In this document: piece after piece, positions 39,101 to 50,935 of the stretch
Position numbering within the stretch: position 1 is the first letter of the stretch
Layout of the letters: every line of letters starts with the position of its first letter
Source of the DNA: Penaeus vannamei
Lineage: Eukaryota; Arthropoda; Malacostraca; Decapoda; Penaeidae
Reading direction: 5' to 3'
Length of the DNA: 64,000 nucleotides
Assembly (NCBI RefSeq): GCF_042767895.1
Contig: NC_091590.1
Span: 7,184,330-7,248,329 of the forward strand
Translations under genes and position numbers: made by a program
The notes under the pieces: model-generated
The model's input: the letters and a program-made list of their open reading frames with translations, nothing else
Databases searched by the model: none
Told to the model about the DNA's origin: nothing

Positions 39101-41825
39101 ACTTTAAATGGGAAAGAAGGGTCGTTGATGATAAGGGGAAGCTGGTCTGCAAAGAGATTGTGTTTGTTGTTTGGTCTGAAGGTAGACTGGGGAAGGGGGG
39201 TAGCTAGAGGAATAGAAAGGTGGTAGAAAGTGCTCTAGATAAACTGTAAAGGGAGGGTTATAGGTAAGTAGGGAAAGCAGGTGGATAAAAAAAGGTAGGG
39301 AATGCTTATACGTTCGCCATGGTAGCACAGGCTATGCAGCACCGCCAATGGGCATGCCAGTTTTTTTTACATTATAATGCGGCCGTGTTTTGTGAGCTTG
39401 GTTTATTGCAGGCGGAGGGAGGGGGCAGGGAGGGATGAGGGAGATGGGGTTGTGGGGATGGGGGTGATTAGCAAAAGGTGGGGGGTAGAGGCAGAGCTTA
39501 AGAGATAATTGAGGGAGGTAGAGAGGGGTAGGGGAGGGGGGGAGGGAGGGGGGTGCTGTAAGGGTGGAAGGGGGGATGGCCTAGGGGAAGGCCGATGGTC
39601 AGAGCTGGAGACAGGGGGTTGGGGGGGGGGGGCAAGTAAGAAAAAACGTAGCGGTGGGGAAGGGAGGAGTCCAGCATGGGGAGGGTGGAGACGTCTCCCA
39701 ACCAGGTGGCGTTAGAGCCCAGGACAGGGTCGTCAGTCGTCGGTCCTGGCGATGCCCCTCCATGGCCGAAGTGAAGTTGGGTTTCCATCGGTCAAATGGA
39801 TCAGAAGTGGGCACGGTGTGTAACGGGGTTTCGTTGGAGCGCCGCTTTTGGGGTGCTCGTGAGCCCGGTTCTGCGCCTTCGGGAGGAAGGGAGGGAGGGG
39901 GAGGGAGGGGTAACGGCCATTGGTTGGGCCGTGGTAGGCTGTGCTGGGCGGAGTACAGGGACTTGCGGTGTGGGCGGAGTGGAGTGGGGGGCGACAGATC
40001 CGTGTGGGCGGAGTGGTAATAACGAGTGATTGCGAGGATGAGGCAGTAACCGGAGCTCTGATGGGGGGGTTGGATAGAACGTCGTGGGGTTGGGGGTGGG
40101 GTCTGGGAGGTGTTTAGTTTGGGCGTGAAGGGAGTTAAACTGCGGCCAGGGGCTTTTGTAATGGGCTGAATAAGGTGGCGTTGCTTGGGTTGTGGCCGCG
40201 TCGAGTTACGACTGGAGCGGTAGTTTGCGGTGAAGCCGAGAAGCCTCCCTGGGCTATAGGAGGGGATGGGGGTCAAGAAAGAGGAAGGAGTGGAGGAGGA
40301 GGAGGAGGAGACGAGGGGAGAAATGGGGAGGCCGTAGGGGAGGGGAAGATTGTTCACTTACCAAGAGATCAAGGCTAAGAAAACCTCCCAAGCCCAGCTT
40401 TGACCCCTTCCCTTCCCTTCCCTTCCCTTCCTTTACCCACCTCTCACTGCTCCCCTTATTCCCCCATACCATCTCAATTAGCCCCACCCCTCCTCCCATC
40501 TGTTTTTTTTTTATACGTTCACAGTCTTTCTCCCTCTCTTCTCTCTTTCTCCCCCTCTCCGCTCACCATTCCCGGTCACGTCTCCTAAGGTTGACCGGCA
40601 CGCCTCGGACGCACTGCACTGTCGACGTCAGCACGAGGAAGGAAGCGGAAAGAATGAGGGTGGAAAGGAGGGAGAAGGAGGAGGCGGAGGAAGGAGGAGG
40701 AATAATTCGGGAGGAAGAATGGGGATGGAAAGGAGGGTGGAGGAGGAAGAAGGAATTCGGGAGGAAGACTGAGGATGGCAGGGAGAAAGAAAGGAGAAGG
40801 GGAATTGAATTGTGCCCCTCCTCCATTTCATCCTCCCACCGTTCCTTTCTTCCTTTCCATCCATCCACTTTTCACCCACTTCTCTCGCTTCTCCCCCATC
40901 CCGCCTTCCCCCGCGGCGCTCCCACGCACGCGCACTCTATCAGATCTTACGGTTTAGGTCATGTGGAGCAACTCGTTTTTTGAAGAAGGCAGAGCGGCGA
41001 ACCGGGGCTTGATCTGGGGCGGAGCGCGGCCGTAACGGGACATCTGAGGGCGTTTTTTTCGTCTTATTTTCTTTTTTTTTTCGTTATTTTTTGTTGTTGT
41101 TGTTAAGGGTTTATTTTATTATCATTATTATTATTATTATTTAGAATTGGTTGTGTAGGGTTTGCAACATGTAACATTCTAATCATTCTAATATTTTCGG
41201 AGGAATAATGCTTGTAGGGATTTTTTGTTTTACTTATTATGGTTTTAAGTTGATTATGGAGATGTTAATTAAGGGTGATTCTGAGCATTATTAAATTTTG
41301 GTCATTATTTGTTAAAAATATTCCGTTGTCTTGACGGATTGAATTTGAAAAATGAACAAATATTCCATGCGGTCGATTTGGAATAAATGAGGAGGAAGAA
41401 GAGCTATTCTGATTGTGACTTGCTTTGAATTTATCCATTTTCCTCTTATCAGATATTCAGTTTCTTGCTTTCTTAGTTTTATTATTTCTCAAGGCGGCGA
41501 GGGATGGAGTCTCCGAAATGGCCCTTCCCCTTTTGATATGGATGGATATTTTCCTCTTCATCGAAGGTATTCGAAAGGTTCACTAGACTCCGAAACTGAT
41601 TAGATGGAGCTGTTTATAGGGCGAGGCAATCAGCTGCCTCAGTGCGTAAGGAAGAGGTTTGGAGAAGGGGAGGAGGGAGGTGAGGGGAAAGAGGTGGTGG
41701 GGAAGGAGGGAGGTGAGGGGGAAGGAGGGAGGAGGGGAAGGGGGAGAAGAGGAGTAAGGAAGATGAGGGGAGGAGGAGGAGGAGGAGGAGGTGGGAGGGG
41801 GAGGAGGTAGAAGGGAGGAGGAGGT
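39101..41825. other. Unique, G/A-rich and C/T-rich segments
   Basis: 39101-39420 and 39690-40250 are unique. 39420-39660 and 40260-40350 are G/A-rich. 40400-40570 and 40810-40920 are C/T-rich. 40640-40800 is A/G-rich. 40925-41640 is unique and becomes AT-rich from 41050, with (TTA)n at 41124-41142. 41650-41825 is G/A-rich. No supported exon. Confidence 0.5.
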
Positions 41826-41901
41826 AGGAGGAGGAGGAGGAGGAGGAGGAGGAGGAGGAGGAGGAGGAGGAGGAGGAGGAGGAGGAGGAGGAGGAGGAGG
41901 A
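41826..41901. repeat. (GGA)n triplet array, 76 bp
   Basis: About 25 units, flanked by GGAGGA-rich DNA; mirror of the (TCC)n arrays elsewhere. Confidence 0.97.
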
Positions 41902-42828
41902 AGAGGAAGAGGGGTGGTGGATAGGTGGTGGTAACATTGGGAGGGAGCGAGGGAAGGAGGATGGGTGGGTTGCAGAAGGAAGAACAGATGGGTGAGAGGA
42001 AGAGAGGAGAAGAATGACGGTTAGCGGAAGATGCAGAAGGAAAGAGGAAGAGGGAGAGGAGAAGGGAAGAGAGGATGCAAGAGGGGGAAGGCAAGAAACC
42101 AAGAGGAGGTTGGAAAGAAAGAAAACAGTGTCGAATAAGATAAAGACAAGGAAGAGAAAGAGAGAGAAAATGAAAAAGAGCGTAAAAGGAAAACATTCGG
42201 ACTGTGCGTACAAGATAAAGCGCGTGTGTGCTCGTCTGATGTACGGTATCTCGTGCACTCTGCTTGATTGAAAGACGCAACCCTCCCCCCCTTCCCCCTT
42301 TCTTGTCCCCCCCTCCCTCCCTCCCTCCCTCCCTCACACCGCCACCCTGTCTTTACCTTCGGGTTTAACGGGTTTTTTAATGTTTATAGTTTCTCGGTTT
42401 TTTCAGCGCTTGTTTTTTTTTCTTGTTTCTTTCTTTTTGTCACTTTCTCCCCTTTTTTCTCTTCCTTCGTCTTGTTTTCCTTTTTGTTTTCTTTTCCCTT
42501 TCTTTCGTTGGTTCTCACGATATTTGCTTATTTTGTTTTTGGTTCAGCATCTTCTCTTTGTCTCTTCTCCCTCCCCTGTTCTCGTTATTTTCTCGTTTCT
42601 CTTTCTGTCCCTTTGGCATTTCCATCCCTCGTTCTCTCGCCGTCTCTCTCTCTCCCTTTTCCCTTTTATTGGCATTTTATTCGCTTTGTCTGCAGCTGTT
42701 TTGATCTCGCGTCTTTCTCGCTTTTATTTTGCGTTCCGCTTTTGTCTTTCTCTGGCCTCGGCTCTTTTCTATTCTTTCTTCTTTTCTCTCCTTTCCTCTC
42801 CTCTCTCTTTTTCTTCACCTTCATGATT

Positions 42829-42931
<103 letters not shown>

Positions 42932-43359
42932 TCTCCTCTCCACCCCTTTCCCGTTCCCCCTTCATCCTCCCGACTCTAAAACCAGCTAAACCCATGCCCC
43001 CCGCCCCTCCCCACCCTCCCCCTCTCCTCCCCTCTCCCTCCCCCTAGTTACCTCGTAAGTTGCCACGTGGCTTAAATTTTTTTTCTTCTCCCAAGGTAAT
43101 AGTTGCAGGTGTTAGTTGTTTGGTTTTTGAAAGAGGAAATAGAAATGGAAGAAAAAAAGGAAGGAAAAAAAGAGGGAAGTGTAATACAGAATGTTTTTTT
43201 CCCTTTTAATGGAGGCGAAGGTTTCATGAACATAATTTGTGATCTTCTGAGTCTCTTGCGCCGGTTTGTTGTCTTCCATTTTTTTTTTTTCCTCTTTGTG
43301 CTTTCCTCTTTTCCCTCTTATCCTTTGTTTCTCTTTCCTTGTTTTCTTCGTTTTTTCTT

Positions 43360-43830
43360 TTTACCTCTTTCTCCATCCTACTCTTCCCTCCCTCCTCCCC
43401 CCTCCCTTCCCTCTCCCACTCTTCCCTACCTCCCCCCCCCCTCCCTCCCTTCTCCCACTATTTCCGTACCACCTCCCTCCCCCTCCTCCCCTTCGCTTCC
43501 CTCCTCCCCTCCCCTTCCCTCCTCCCCCTTCCTCCCCTCCCCCCTTCCTCCCCTCCCCTCCCCTTCCCTCCTCCCCTCCCATTCCCTCCTCCCCTCCCCT
43601 TCCCTCCTCCCCTCCCCTTCCCTCCTCCCCTCCCATTCCCTCCTCCCCTTCCATTCCCTCCTCCCCCCTCCTCCCCTCCCATTCCCTCCTCCCCCCTCCT
43701 CCCCTCCCATTCCCTCATCCCCCTCCTCCCCTCCACTTCCTCCCCTCCCATTCCCTCACCCCCCCCTTCCTCCCTTCCCATTCCCTCCTCCCCCCCTTCT
43801 CCCTTTTTTTACCACCTCCCCCCCCCTCCC
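43360..43830. repeat. Pyrimidine minisatellite (CCTCCCCTCCCATTCCCT)
   Basis: C/T-only block with recurring CCTCCCCTCCC[AC]TTCCCT units of about 18-24 bp from 43500 to 43800. It resembles the array at 18031-18600. Confidence 0.88.
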
Positions 43831-43969
43831 CAACTCAATCGTCTACTCGCCCACAAGTGTAATTTGTGATCTCGTCGGACGCGGTAAATTTTCCGATCGC
43901 AACACTAAAACACGACATTGTTCTCGCCTCTGTTGGCGGAGGTCGGGGCTGCCGTGGCGCTGGTAGCAG

Positions 43970-44155
43970 GGAAGGGAGGAAGAGAGAAGGAAGAGGGGGA
44001 GGGGGAGAAGTGGGAGGGAGAGAGAAGGAAGAGGGGGAGGGGGAGAGAAGGAAGAGGGGTAGGGGGAGAAGAGGGAGGGAGAGAGAAGGAAGAGGGGTAG
44101 GGGGAGGGGAGGGGAGGGAGATAGGGAGGAAGAGGGAGAGAGAGAAGGGAGGGAG
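43970..44155. repeat. Purine minisatellite, about 31-bp unit
   Basis: GAGAGAAGGAAGAGGGGNAGGGGGAG words recur at about 43981, 44021, 44045 and 44081. Confidence 0.8.
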
Positions 44156-44159
44156 GGAA

Positions 44160-44860
44160 AATAGGGAGTGAGTTTAGTGTTTATGTACTTGGGTAAAAAG
44201 TATGTATGTGAATGAGTGTGTATACGCCATGTAAATGTGATACATGTACTTTATGATGTTTATTTTACCAACACGTGTTCACAAACAGGTGTTCTATAGG
44301 TATATGGTCTCGTAAAAGTTTGACATCCTGTGATAGACATATTTGATAAGTGTAAGGTCATTCTTTGTTAGTTTTTGTTTATTTTGTCCATGTTTTGTGG
44401 AATTATGTTGTCGTTCTCGATAAGGGAATATTTATTATATTAGTGTTGTAATTGTTTTTGTTGTTTTTCGTTTTATTATTATAATAATAATAATTATTAT
44501 TAAAATCATTATCATTATTATTATCATTATTATTATTATTGTTCATGTTTATATTTATTGTTAATTTTTTGGGGTTAATGAAGTTGTATAGACATCTTTT
44601 GCGCGCCTAGATGGAAATTAATGTAATGTAATTAATGTATGTGTGCATGTATGTATGGGTTTTGGAAGCTAGATTGTGTCTAGATATATCAGATAATATC
44701 GGTGTATCTTAAAAGGCCTTCTTATCTTAACTGATCGTAACGAGGAGAGTTATGAGAAGCCAAATGATAGCTTATCTCCATTGTTCGGAGATAGTGCTCG
44801 AGTGTTGTTTTGTTTGTTCGTGTGTGTGTGATGGTTGGCTGTCTCTTGGAGAGGGGGGAG
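44160..44860. other. AT-rich unique intron-like sequence
   Basis: About 700 bp, AT-rich, with a degenerate (TTA/TCA)n at 44475-44545. No exon. Confidence 0.6.
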
Positions 44861-45355
44861 GGAGGGTGAAGGAGGGAGAGAGAGAGGGGGGGGGAGGAGG
44901 GAGGGAGGGAGGGAGAGAGAAACAAAAATAAGAGAAGAAATAAGGAGCGAGTGATGAGTGTGATGACAAACTCGAGTTCGGCTGCCCAGTCACGCGGCGA
45001 ATCGTACTGGGAAGCCTACGTGGTTTTTGAAAATGTGCTCCGGGGATTTTTTTTTTTTTCCGAACACGTTTGTGCTACGCAGTTCGTTGTAGGGCCATTT
45101 CGTTCCGTTCGGCCTTTCGGGGTTCGCGCCCATGTGCTGCTTTCGTCATAGTGGACGAGTGGGCTGCGTTCACCCCCCCCCCTCCCCTCTTCTTCTCTTG
45201 TTTCATTTCCCTCCCCCTTTCATACTCCCCCACCTCCTACCCTATCGTCCTTCCTTAATCTCCCTCCAACCTCCCATCCTCTCCCCTACACCACCCTGAC
45301 CCCCTCCCCTACTACTTCCTTACCCCCTTCCCCTACTCCTCCCTGACTCCCCTAC

Positions 45356-45780
45356 CCCTCCCTCCCCCTCCCTCCCCAACTTCACCCTGCCCCTCCCTCC
45401 CCTGCTTCACCCTACCCCTCCCTCCCCTGCTTCACCCTGCCCCTCCCTCCCCTGCTTCACCCTGCCCCTCCCTCCCTGCTTCACCCTGCCCCTCCCTCCC
45501 CTGCTTCACCCTGCCCCTCCCTCCCCCTGCTTCACCCCTGCCCCTCCCTCCCCTGCTTCACCCTGCCCTCCCTCCCCTGCTTCACCCTGCCCCTCCCTCC
45601 CTGCTTCACCCTGCCCCTCCCTCCCCTGCTTCACCCTGCCCCTCCCTCCCCTGCTTCACCCTGCCCCTCCCTCCCCCTGCTTCACCCTGCCCCTCCCTCC
45701 CCTGCTTCACCCTGCCCCTCCCTCCCCTGCTTCACCCTGCCCCTCCCTCCCCTGCTTCACCCTGCCCCTCCCTCCCCCAT
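45356..45780. repeat. 25-bp minisatellite, 16 copies
   Basis: TTCACCCTGCCCCTCCCTCC starts at 45381, 45406, 45431, 45456, 45480, 45505, 45531, 45557, 45581, 45605, 45630, 45655, 45681, 45706, 45731 and 45756. Period is 24-26 bp, changes being gains or losses of one C. Copies are nearly identical, so expansion is recent. Degenerate relatives precede it from about 45290. Confidence 0.97.
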
Positions 45781-46430
45781 GCCTCCCCACCTTAAGCTTG
45801 AGTTTGTGGGCGTGTTTTCATTTTTTTCCTCCTGTGATCCCGTTAGAGTGGTGGATGGCTAGTGCTTGCGGTAGGTCTCCTTCACCCCCCCTCCCCTGCT
45901 CCTCTCCCTCTCCTTCTCCGGTTGTAATAGTGTGTGTTTTTAAGAGGGAAAGGGGGAGGAGGAGAGGAGGTGGAGGGAGAAGGGTAGGAGTAGGGAGAGG
46001 GAGGGGAAGGGGTAGGGGGAGAGAGGTGGTGAGGGAGGGGGGAAGGGAAGGGGGAGAGAGGAGGTGAGGGAGGAAGAGAAAGAGGGAGAGATAAGGGAAC
46101 GGGAGGGAGAAGAAAAGAAGATAGAGGCAGGTAAACGAAACAAAATGAATAAAAAAGCAAAGCCAGTGCGCGTCTTTGAGGGAGAGGAGAGGCAGGCAGG
46201 CAGAATCTGGCTTGGCTGATTGCTCGGGCCACGAGTGCTTTCGGGAGAACTCTTATCTGGGCTGAGGACGTGTCTCGATAAAGTTTCATCACTGGCCCAT
46301 TGTCCTGCGCGGTGTCAGATTGGCGGCTATCTGGCCAAAACGGGACGGACTCTTTTGCGGCATCCTCTCTCGTGCTCTCTCTGTCTTTCTTTCTCTTTCT
46401 GGATCTCTCTCTCTCTTTCTGGATCTCTCT
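45781..46430. other. Unique flanks around a purine block
   Basis: 45785-45950 is unique or C-rich. 45950-46130 is A/G-rich. 46140-46370 is a balanced island (AAGTTTCATCACTGGCCC, TTGGCGGCTATCTGGCC). No exon. Confidence 0.5.
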
Positions 46431-46440
46431 CCCTCTCCCT

Positions 46441-46492
<52 letters not shown>

Positions 46493-46550
46493 AGCTCTCT
46501 CGAGCTCTCTCGAGCTCTCTCGAGCTCTCTCTCTCGAGCTCTCTCGCCCT
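46431..46550. repeat. (CCCTCT)n-(CT)n-(CGAGCTCTCT)n array
   Basis: Hexamers, then (CT)n, then a decamer CGAGCTCTCT at 46491, 46501, 46511 and 46521 with a further copy near 46535. The decamer array contains overlapping CTCGAG and GAGCTC palindromes. Confidence 0.93.
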
Positions 46551-46617
46551 CTTTTTGTCTCGCTTATACTTATACCACTCTTGCAGCCTAGGGCAAGATA
46601 AACCAAGGTATGGTGCT

Positions 46618-46830
46618 GCAGTCCCAAATTAATGCAGGGCAGGGTTAGAGCAGCGCCAGGGAGGGCAAGGCAAATGCGAGTAAAATAGCGCAAGGCAAAG
46701 GAAAGCAAAATAGAGCAGGACAAGCAAAGCAGGGCAAGGGCGAAACAGAGCAGAGTAACGTAAAGTAGAGCAGGGCAGGGCAGGGCAGGGCAGGGCAGGG
46801 CAAGGCAAGGCAGGGCAGGGCTTGAGGGAA
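46618..46830. repeat. GGGCA pentanucleotide and related interspersed repeat
   Basis: AGGGCAAGGC, AGAGCAGGGC and AAAGCA words build up to pure (GGGCA)n at about 46771-46820. Reads as Leu-Pro-Cys repeats on the minus strand. Confidence 0.88.
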
Positions 46831-47122
46831 GCCGACGGAAGACCCCAGCAAGGTAGGGCTGGATTACAGGCTCTTGACGACAGGTCTCTCGGTTGGCTGT
46901 TTAGGCGTTTGGTTGGTTGATGATTGGTTGGTTGGGTCGGGGCTCTCCTACCGGTACGTAGGAATGTTACAGTTCGAACTGGTTCAAGTAATGGAAGCGA
47001 GCCGGGGTCGCCCCAACCAGTTTTTGTGTGCGGCCTGGACGCGGGCGCCGGTGTGAGGCTCGTCCGCTGCTCCCTCTTCCCTACCCCCCTTCTCCCCCCT
47101 CCCCTAATGCTCCTGCTTCTAC

Positions 47123-47178
<56 letters not shown>

Positions 47179-47520
47179 TTCTCTTTCTCTGTCTGTCTCT
47201 CTCTTTGTCTGTCTCTCTCTCTCTCTCTCTCTCCCTCTCTCCCCTCCCTACCTCTCTCCCCTCCCTCCCTCTCTCCCCCTCCCTCCCTCTCTCCCCATCT
47301 CCCCCCCTCTCTCCCCCTCCCTCCCTCTCTCCCCCTCCCTCCCTCCCTCCCTCCCTCCAACTCACGTGTTTTTTCTTGCCCATACGTATGTCGCTGACTC
47401 CTGATCCAGGTCCTGCTTCTAGCTGCTGGAAGCCCGGGATTGCTCACTATTGTCCTTGTAAAGTCACTTCTCTCGGGATCCCAGTTTGCCTTATTCAGAA
47501 CACCTTGTGCAACCCTTGAG
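46831..47520. other. Unique islands flanking a CT/CCCT array
   Basis: 46860-47060 is unique (CCGGTACGTAGG, GTTCGAACTGGTTC). 47128-47380 is (CT)n, CTGT, then (CCCT)/(CCCCCT) repeats. 47385-47520 is a unique island. No exon with both splice sites. Confidence 0.55.
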
Positions 47521-48900
47521 GTGGAGGTGTTGGGGGTAGTGGAGAGGGGGGATAAGTGGGGAGGGTGTTGTAGAGGGAGGAGCAGTGGTAGTGGGGGGAA
47601 GGTGGAGGGAAGAGGAAGAGGGGGAGAGAATGGGGAGGATAGAGGTGGTGGTGGTGAGGAGGGGGAGGGAAGAAGATGGTGGTGGGAGAAGGGGGTAGGG
47701 AAGAGGTGGTGGTGGTGGTGGTGGTGGTGGTGGTGAGGAGGGGGGAGGGAAGAGGAGGAGGAGGAGGAGGGGGGGGGGTATCATGACGAGTGACTTTTAC
47801 TCCTATTATTTGCGGCTTGACCTTTGGGGAGTGAGATTGAACCGGGATCTTGACCGTTGTTCCGTTCGTCTTTCCATCCTTTGTTTTTTCCCTAATTTTC
47901 CCTCATTTCCCTCTCTAATTTCTCTTATCTTCGTCTGTGCAGTCTTCTTTCCTTGCTTGTTTCACCTTATTTATTTTGTCTCTTCATTTTTGTTGTATTC
48001 TCTTTCGTGTTTTTTTTCCATCGTTTTTTTTTTGTGCGGGGAGGAGGGAAGGGAGGGGAGGTGGCGGGGGTGGCGGTGGTGGCGGTGGTGATTCTTACCG
48101 CAGGGAAATTGTAACAAAAAGCGAAAGAAAAGGATTGTGCCTTGAAGGAATTGGGGGTTTGGAACGAGAGGGGGTTGAGGGAGTGTTGGGGGGGGGGGAA
48201 ATGGTGGAGGGGAGGGAGCAGGAAATGAGGAGGGGGGGAGGAGGTGGAGAGGGATGTTGAAGGGGGGGAGGGGGGAGAAGCGGTAGGTGATTTGAGTGTG
48301 CTTAGGTAATACAGGTTGAGTGTTTGTGATACGTATGGTTGAGGTTATCTCGTAGGCCTTTTCATACTTTACGAATTGTGACAAGACGGAGCATCAGAGT
48401 TCTTTTTGTAACCGGAGAGAGGATGCGGTATGTAATGCGTGCTTACTCGAATCGCCCCCTTCCTCTTGGGACCTCTAGCTCCCTCCTTCCTCGACTCTCC
48501 TCCTCTCTCCTTCCTCATGTTCCTCCTCCTTTATGCTCTTTCCTTATTCTCGACTTTCTTCTTCCCTCCTTCCTCGACTTTCCTCTTCCCTCCTTCCTCG
48601 ACTTTCCTCTAGCTCTTTTCCTCCTTCCTCTTGCTCTTCCTCCTTCCTCTTGCTCCTCTTCCTCCTTCCTCTTGCTCCTCTTCCTCCTTCCTCTTGCTGC
48701 TCCTCCCCCCCCCCTGTAGCTTTGCTCCTGCCCCCCCCCCTTCCGCACTGCACCGCAGAAAGAGAGAGGTGATTTTTGCGTGACATTTAAGCGGGTCTAC
48801 TTTTCCTTTGAGAGACCAGGGAACATCAGGAGGCAGCAGGAGACGGTGCCTCAGGGACTTTTCTCGCGGACTGTTCTCTTCTCCCTCAACCCCCTTTCTC
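47521..48900. other. G-rich triplet and mixed sequence
   Basis: 47525-47780 is G/A/T-rich with (GGT)n at 47706-47734 and (GGA)n at 47752-47770. 47790-47870 and 48280-48470 are unique. 48030-48090 is GGTGGC-rich. 48470-48715 has TTCCTCCTTCCTCTTGCTC-type repeats (about 18 bp). 48770-48880 is unique. Confidence 0.5.
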
Positions 48901-49500
48901 ACTCCCTCTCCCTCTCTCTCACTCCCTCTCCCTCTCCCTCTCCGTCTCCCTCTCCCTCTCCCCTCTCCCCTCTCCCTCTCCCTCTCCCTCTCCCTCTCCC
49001 TCCCCCTCTTCCTCCTTCCATCCCTTTCTTTCTCCCTCCCTTCCTCCCTGTCTCTCTCTCTCTCTCTTTACCTACCTGTCTATCTCTCGCCCCTGGAATA
49101 TGGAGTGAGGAGAGAGATAGGTACGGAGGTGGGTAGGTAGCCCCAGTTTCCCACCTTACAGGTATTGGTATCAAGTTTAACCGGCCCAGAGGGGATGGGA
49201 AGGGGGTATGGGTGGGAGGGGCAAGGTGTAGCTTTTGGCAGAGGGTAGGAGTGGCTTTGGTGAATGTAGGGGAGAAGAGGGGGGAGGTAGGTAGGTGGGG
49301 AGGGAAGGGGTAGAGGTGACTGTGGTTATCTCCCCCTATCCTATAACTCCTTCCCCTCTCCCATGTCCACCCCCCTCTTTCTTCTCCTCCTCCTCCTACT
49401 CCCTCCTCCCCCCTCCCTCCTCCCTCCTCCCTCCTCCCTCCTCCCTCCTCCCCCCTCCCCCCTCCCTCCTCCCTCCCCTTCCCTCCCCCATGTTTCTCCT
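48901..49500. repeat. (CCCTCT)n and (CTCCCTC)n arrays
   Basis: Hexamer CTCCCT array at 48903-49010 and heptamer CTCCCTC array at about 49399-49470, separated by unique/G-rich sequence (49085-49320). Confidence 0.85.
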
Positions 49501-50140
49501 GGGACCATAGATCTCCCCTTACGCAAGTTGCCGTCAGTGTGGAAGGGGCTGTCTTATCCAGTCCGGCTGTCAGTTCGGCGGAGAAATCAATCTCGTTCGA
49601 AAGGTGACGGGCGGGCGTGGGCGGCCAGGTGTCAAGGCGAGAGGGCGGGATTTCGGGCGGTGGGTCTCTGTGTCGGTCTGCCTGTCGGATTGTCGGTCGG
49701 GCCAAGTGGACGTTGTCTGGATAAGTAATGTAGGTCAAGCCCCGAGTGGGGAACGAACGCCTCGCGCGCGTGTGTGTGTGAGAGAGCGAGTGTGTGTGCG
49801 TGTGCCCTCTCGACCACCCGACCCGAAGGTGAACTTGTCACCGTAGCCTCAAAAGCCCTCGATTCTGGCCGTCTAAAGTGGACTCCTTGCAGAGCGCTCT
49901 AGAGGTGCCGCCGGGATTGGGCACTTGCTGCCACTATACGTGCGAAGCGGGAGTGCCGTCTGCGGAGAGCGAAAGTCCCCGACCTGTGCGCCGCTGGACG
50001 TCGGGCCCTGCTTTTGCGACCTTGAGGGCTGTGCATGTGTCGTTTCGTGTTGTCTTGTCGTATTGTATGGTGTGGTGTCGTGCTGTCGTCGACGTCCGAG
50101 TCCGTTCAGCGTGTGTGCTTCCGCCGCTTGACGCGCGGGC
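49501..50140. other. CpG-rich repeat-free region upstream of candidate first exon
   Basis: About 640 bp rich in CpG and almost free of microsatellites apart from GTGTGTGTGTG words near 49765-49800. It directly precedes the ATG at 50141 and would be the promoter/5' leader of that exon. No clear TATA box is present. CTCCTTGCAG at 49883-49892 could be an acceptor for a leader exon. Confidence 0.4.
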
Positions 50141-50325
50141 ATGTCCTCCTTAAGCCTCGCGTACCCTTGGCTACTGGACGCCTACCCCGAGCTCTTCGGC
50201 GGGACCCTGGGTACACCCTTGGCTGGCCACTTGGGTAGCACTCTGTGGGGCAGCTTCGACTCCCTGTGCCCCATGGCCTACCCGCTCCCCGAGTCGCCCT
50301 GCCTCGCTGCTTGCTTGCTCCCAGG
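50141..50325 (+). CDS. Candidate first coding exon (MSSLSLAYPWLLDAYPELFG...)
   Basis: ATG at 50141 has G at -3 and an in-frame TGA 12 nt upstream, so this would be a true initiator. The frame runs 61 codons with strong C/G third-position bias and balanced residues (Leu, Pro, Gly, Tyr, Trp), then meets CCAGG|GTAAGG, a good donor. Two bases are left over (phase 2), the same as at the end of the 50-nt microexon, so both could join one downstream acceptor. No domain or signal peptide is recognised; AYPWL is only superficially like a Hox hexapeptide. Without the splice the frame stops one codon later. DNA immediately after the donor turns AT-rich, as an intron would. Confidence 0.45.
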
Positions 50326-50935
50326 GTAAGGATGTTGCAGAGCTGCTTCTTGTATCCGCTTATATTTATCATGTGTATCGCATTTATTATAACTACTTAG
50401 CTCTACTAATTCAGCAGTGACTGAAGGCAGTATAGCTCAGTTTTCAACTGCAAGCATTGATTGCAATCGAAGGTGGTGCAATTTCACAAAGTGAAAGCTC
50501 GTGTGTCCGGCAGCGCCAGGAGGTGGGGTGGAGGCGGGAATGGGGTTGGGGACTTGCTCGAGTTTTGGGAGGTCGCTGCGGCTGGATGGAAGGAAAGGAA
50601 AGGAAGGAAAAACATCTCGTGCTGTTTAACATGCCTTATAATTATAATGGGATCTCCCTGTGGTTAGAAGTGGCTTATATAATGTGTGCGAGTGCCTGGT
50701 AAAAACATTGGAAAAGGCTGGCATATAGAAAGCACTATTTTAACGTAAAGATTATCGTGAGTACTGACATTAGTTCGTGATACTCATACGGGTCGAATAT
50801 TCAAACAGGGGTGATAGGCCAAGTCGATAAATTATTTACATTGATCGTGTCAGGCTTGAGGAAATACATCGTATTTCTATTTTGCTGCCGATGTTGGTAT
50901 TTAGGTATTTTGATTTACGACTATGAGTGGTTTCC
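50326..50935. other. AT-rich intron-like unique sequence
   Basis: About 600 bp free of repeats after the GTAAGG donor. No further exon visible. Confidence 0.6.

Noticed and set aside
45356..45780. CRISPR-like regular repeats
   Set aside because: Units are contiguous with no unique spacers, and the sequence is eukaryotic; it is a minisatellite.
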